A stretch of 6,760 nt of DNA from Dehalococcoidales bacterium (GTDB lineage: Bacteria; Chloroflexota; Dehalococcoidia; Dehalococcoidales; UBA2162), in assembly GCA_002685815.1 (NCBI GenBank), contig NYYM01000065.1, positions 4,627-11,386 on the forward strand, read 5' to 3'. Below, one piece after another: positions 5,921 through 6,760 of the stretch (its first letter is position 1; each line of letters opens with the position of its first letter). The translations under genes and the position numbers were made by a program. The notes beneath the pieces were generated by a model, which did no database searches, had not been told where the DNA came from, and saw nothing but the letters and a program-made list of their open reading frames with translations.

Positions 5921-6760
5921 TCAGGAAATTCCGGCAGCCACTTTGGCCGCCCGTACCGTATTCTTCATCAGCATGGTTATGGTCATGGGGCCCACTCCAC
6001 CGGGAACGGGAGTGATGGCGGCCGCTTTTTCACTGACCGGCCCAAAATCAACATCACCGACCAGGATTCTCTTACCTTCTGACGTGGTGCCAGTCTGGTT
6101 CACCCCGACATCAATGACCACAACGCCTTCCTTCACCATATCCGCGGTGACCGCATTCGCCTTTCCCGCCGCCACTATCAGTATATCGGCCCTCAGGGTA
6201 TGAAATTTCAGGTTCCTGGTCCGGGTATGGCAGACGGTGACCGTGGCGTTTGCTCCCGGCCCTTTTTGTAACAACATATTGGCAATAGGTTTGCCGACGA
6301 TGTTACTTCTGCCAACCACAACGACTTCGGCTCCCTCAATCTGAGTGCCGGAGCGGATAAGCAGCTGTTGAATGCCGGCCGGAGTGCAGGGCAGGTAATC
6401 CGGTTCACCGATCATCAGTTTACCGACGTTTACCGGATGGAAACCATCAACATCTTTCCCGGGATCAATGGCAAAGAGAACTTCTTCTTCGTTCAAGTGC
6501 TTGGGCAGAGGCAACTGGACCAAAATACCGTTGATCTTGGGGTCATTATTCAACCTGTCAATCAGTTTCAGCAGGTCTTCCTTGCTGGTATCCTCAGCGA
6601 GATCGTGTCTTTCAGAATAAATACCCAAGTTGAGACAGGTCTTTTCCTTGGCACCCACATATACCTGGGAAGCGGGATCAGCACCGACCAGCACAGTTAC
6701 CAGGCCGGGAACAACATCGTGTTGTTCTTTTAGTTCCGCGATTTCCGCTTTCAACTCAGC
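5921..6760 (-). CDS. folD: Bifunctional methylene-THF dehydrogenase / methenyl-THF cyclohydrolase (FolD), 5'-truncated by window edge
   Basis: FolD interconverts 10-formyl-, methenyl- and methylene-tetrahydrofolate in the methyl branch of the Wood-Ljungdahl pathway, using NADP(H) or NAD(H). The frame stays open to the right edge, leaving 279 visible residues. A TTG at 6754 could be mistaken for a start, but the residues before it (AEL) continue the normal FolD helix, so about 16 N-terminal residues are missing (E. coli FolD has 288). Numbered from the edge, the active-site residues are Tyr34 and Lys38 in YVGAK, Gln82 in QLPLP and Asp105 in KDVDGFHP. All fit E. coli Tyr50, Lys54, Gln98 and Asp121 with one constant offset of 16. 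The nucleotide-binding GRSNIVGKP is at 150-158 and the PGGVGPMT signature at 253-260. It is the first visible gene of the folD-orf72-acsD group. Confidence 0.96.
   Translation of the reverse strand, partial: AELKAEIAELKEQHDVVPGLVTVLVGADPASQVYVGAKEKTCLNLGIYSERHDLAEDTSKEDLLKLIDRLNNDPKINGILVQLPLPKHLNEEEVLFAIDPGKDVDGFHPVNVGKLMIGEPDYLPCTPAGIQQLLIRSGTQIEGAEVVVVGRSNIVGKPIANMLLQKGPGANATVTVCHTRTRNLKFHTLRADILIVAAGKANAVTADMVKEGVVVIDVGVNQTGTTSEGKRILVGDVDFGPVSEKAAAITPVPGGVGPMTITMLMKNTVRAAKVAAGIS

Noticed and set aside
5122..6203. Plus-strand open frames at 5122-5322, 5177-5470 and 5790-6203
   Set aside because: They are antisense to acsD, orf72 and folD, with low-complexity or unfamiliar products and no supporting signals.
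6752..6754. TTG as a possible folD start codon
   Set aside because: The codons before it continue the conserved first helix of FolD to the window edge, and active-site residues show about 16 residues missing, so the gene is truncated by the edge.

Overview
This 6,760-base window is a tightly packed piece of a bacterial Wood-Ljungdahl (reductive acetyl-CoA) gene cluster. All convincing genes lie on the minus strand, so the cluster reads from right to left. In transcription order they are: folD (cut by the right edge), an unrecognised 72-residue protein, acsD (small subunit of the corrinoid iron-sulfur protein), a PerR/Fur-type regulator, a short rubrerythrin, the carbon monoxide dehydrogenase cooS/acsA, and acsB, the acetyl-CoA synthase subunit (cut by the left edge just before its A-cluster cysteines).

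The organism is a strict anaerobe that makes or breaks acetyl-CoA through CODH/ACS. AcsB keeps the long N-terminal CODH-binding region that archaeal CdhC lacks, and FolD, the Fur family and the TTGACA-type promoter are bacterial. Base composition looks close to 50% GC. A Dehalococcoidia-like Chloroflexota or a deep-branching Firmicute would fit, but the window alone does not decide this.

Right part (4709-6760): folD, orf72 and acsD are separated by 17 and 19 bases, each downstream gene has its own ribosome binding site, and they look like one operon. FolD supplies the methylene/methenyl-tetrahydrofolate steps of the methyl branch. AcsD carries the methyl group on a corrinoid to AcsB.

Middle part (3733-4684): a redox-defence module with its own control. 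A near-consensus promoter (TTGACA, 17 bases, TAAAAT) begins 24 bases after acsD ends. A perfect 7-1-7 inverted repeat of the Fur/PerR type covers the expected transcription start. The regulator has the full PerR set of metal ligands, including Asp rather than Glu in the RFD motif. A rubredoxin-less rubrerythrin follows it.

Left part (1-3631): cooS and acsB form the CODH/ACS carbonyl branch. The cooS start is best placed at a TTG with a strong ribosome binding site, which puts its cluster D/B cysteines at 39, 47, 48, 51 and 56, as in the best-studied CODH. Upstream there is a candidate -10 box and an 8-bp RNA hairpin that encloses a competing ATG.

The main point of interest is the peroxide-sensing and peroxide-removing pair set between acsD and cooS-acsB, beside some of the most oxygen-sensitive enzymes known. 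The small unknown gene between folD and acsD comes second. I see no mobile element, CRISPR array, RNA gene or clear intrinsic terminator. No stretch longer than 300 bases lacks a gene.
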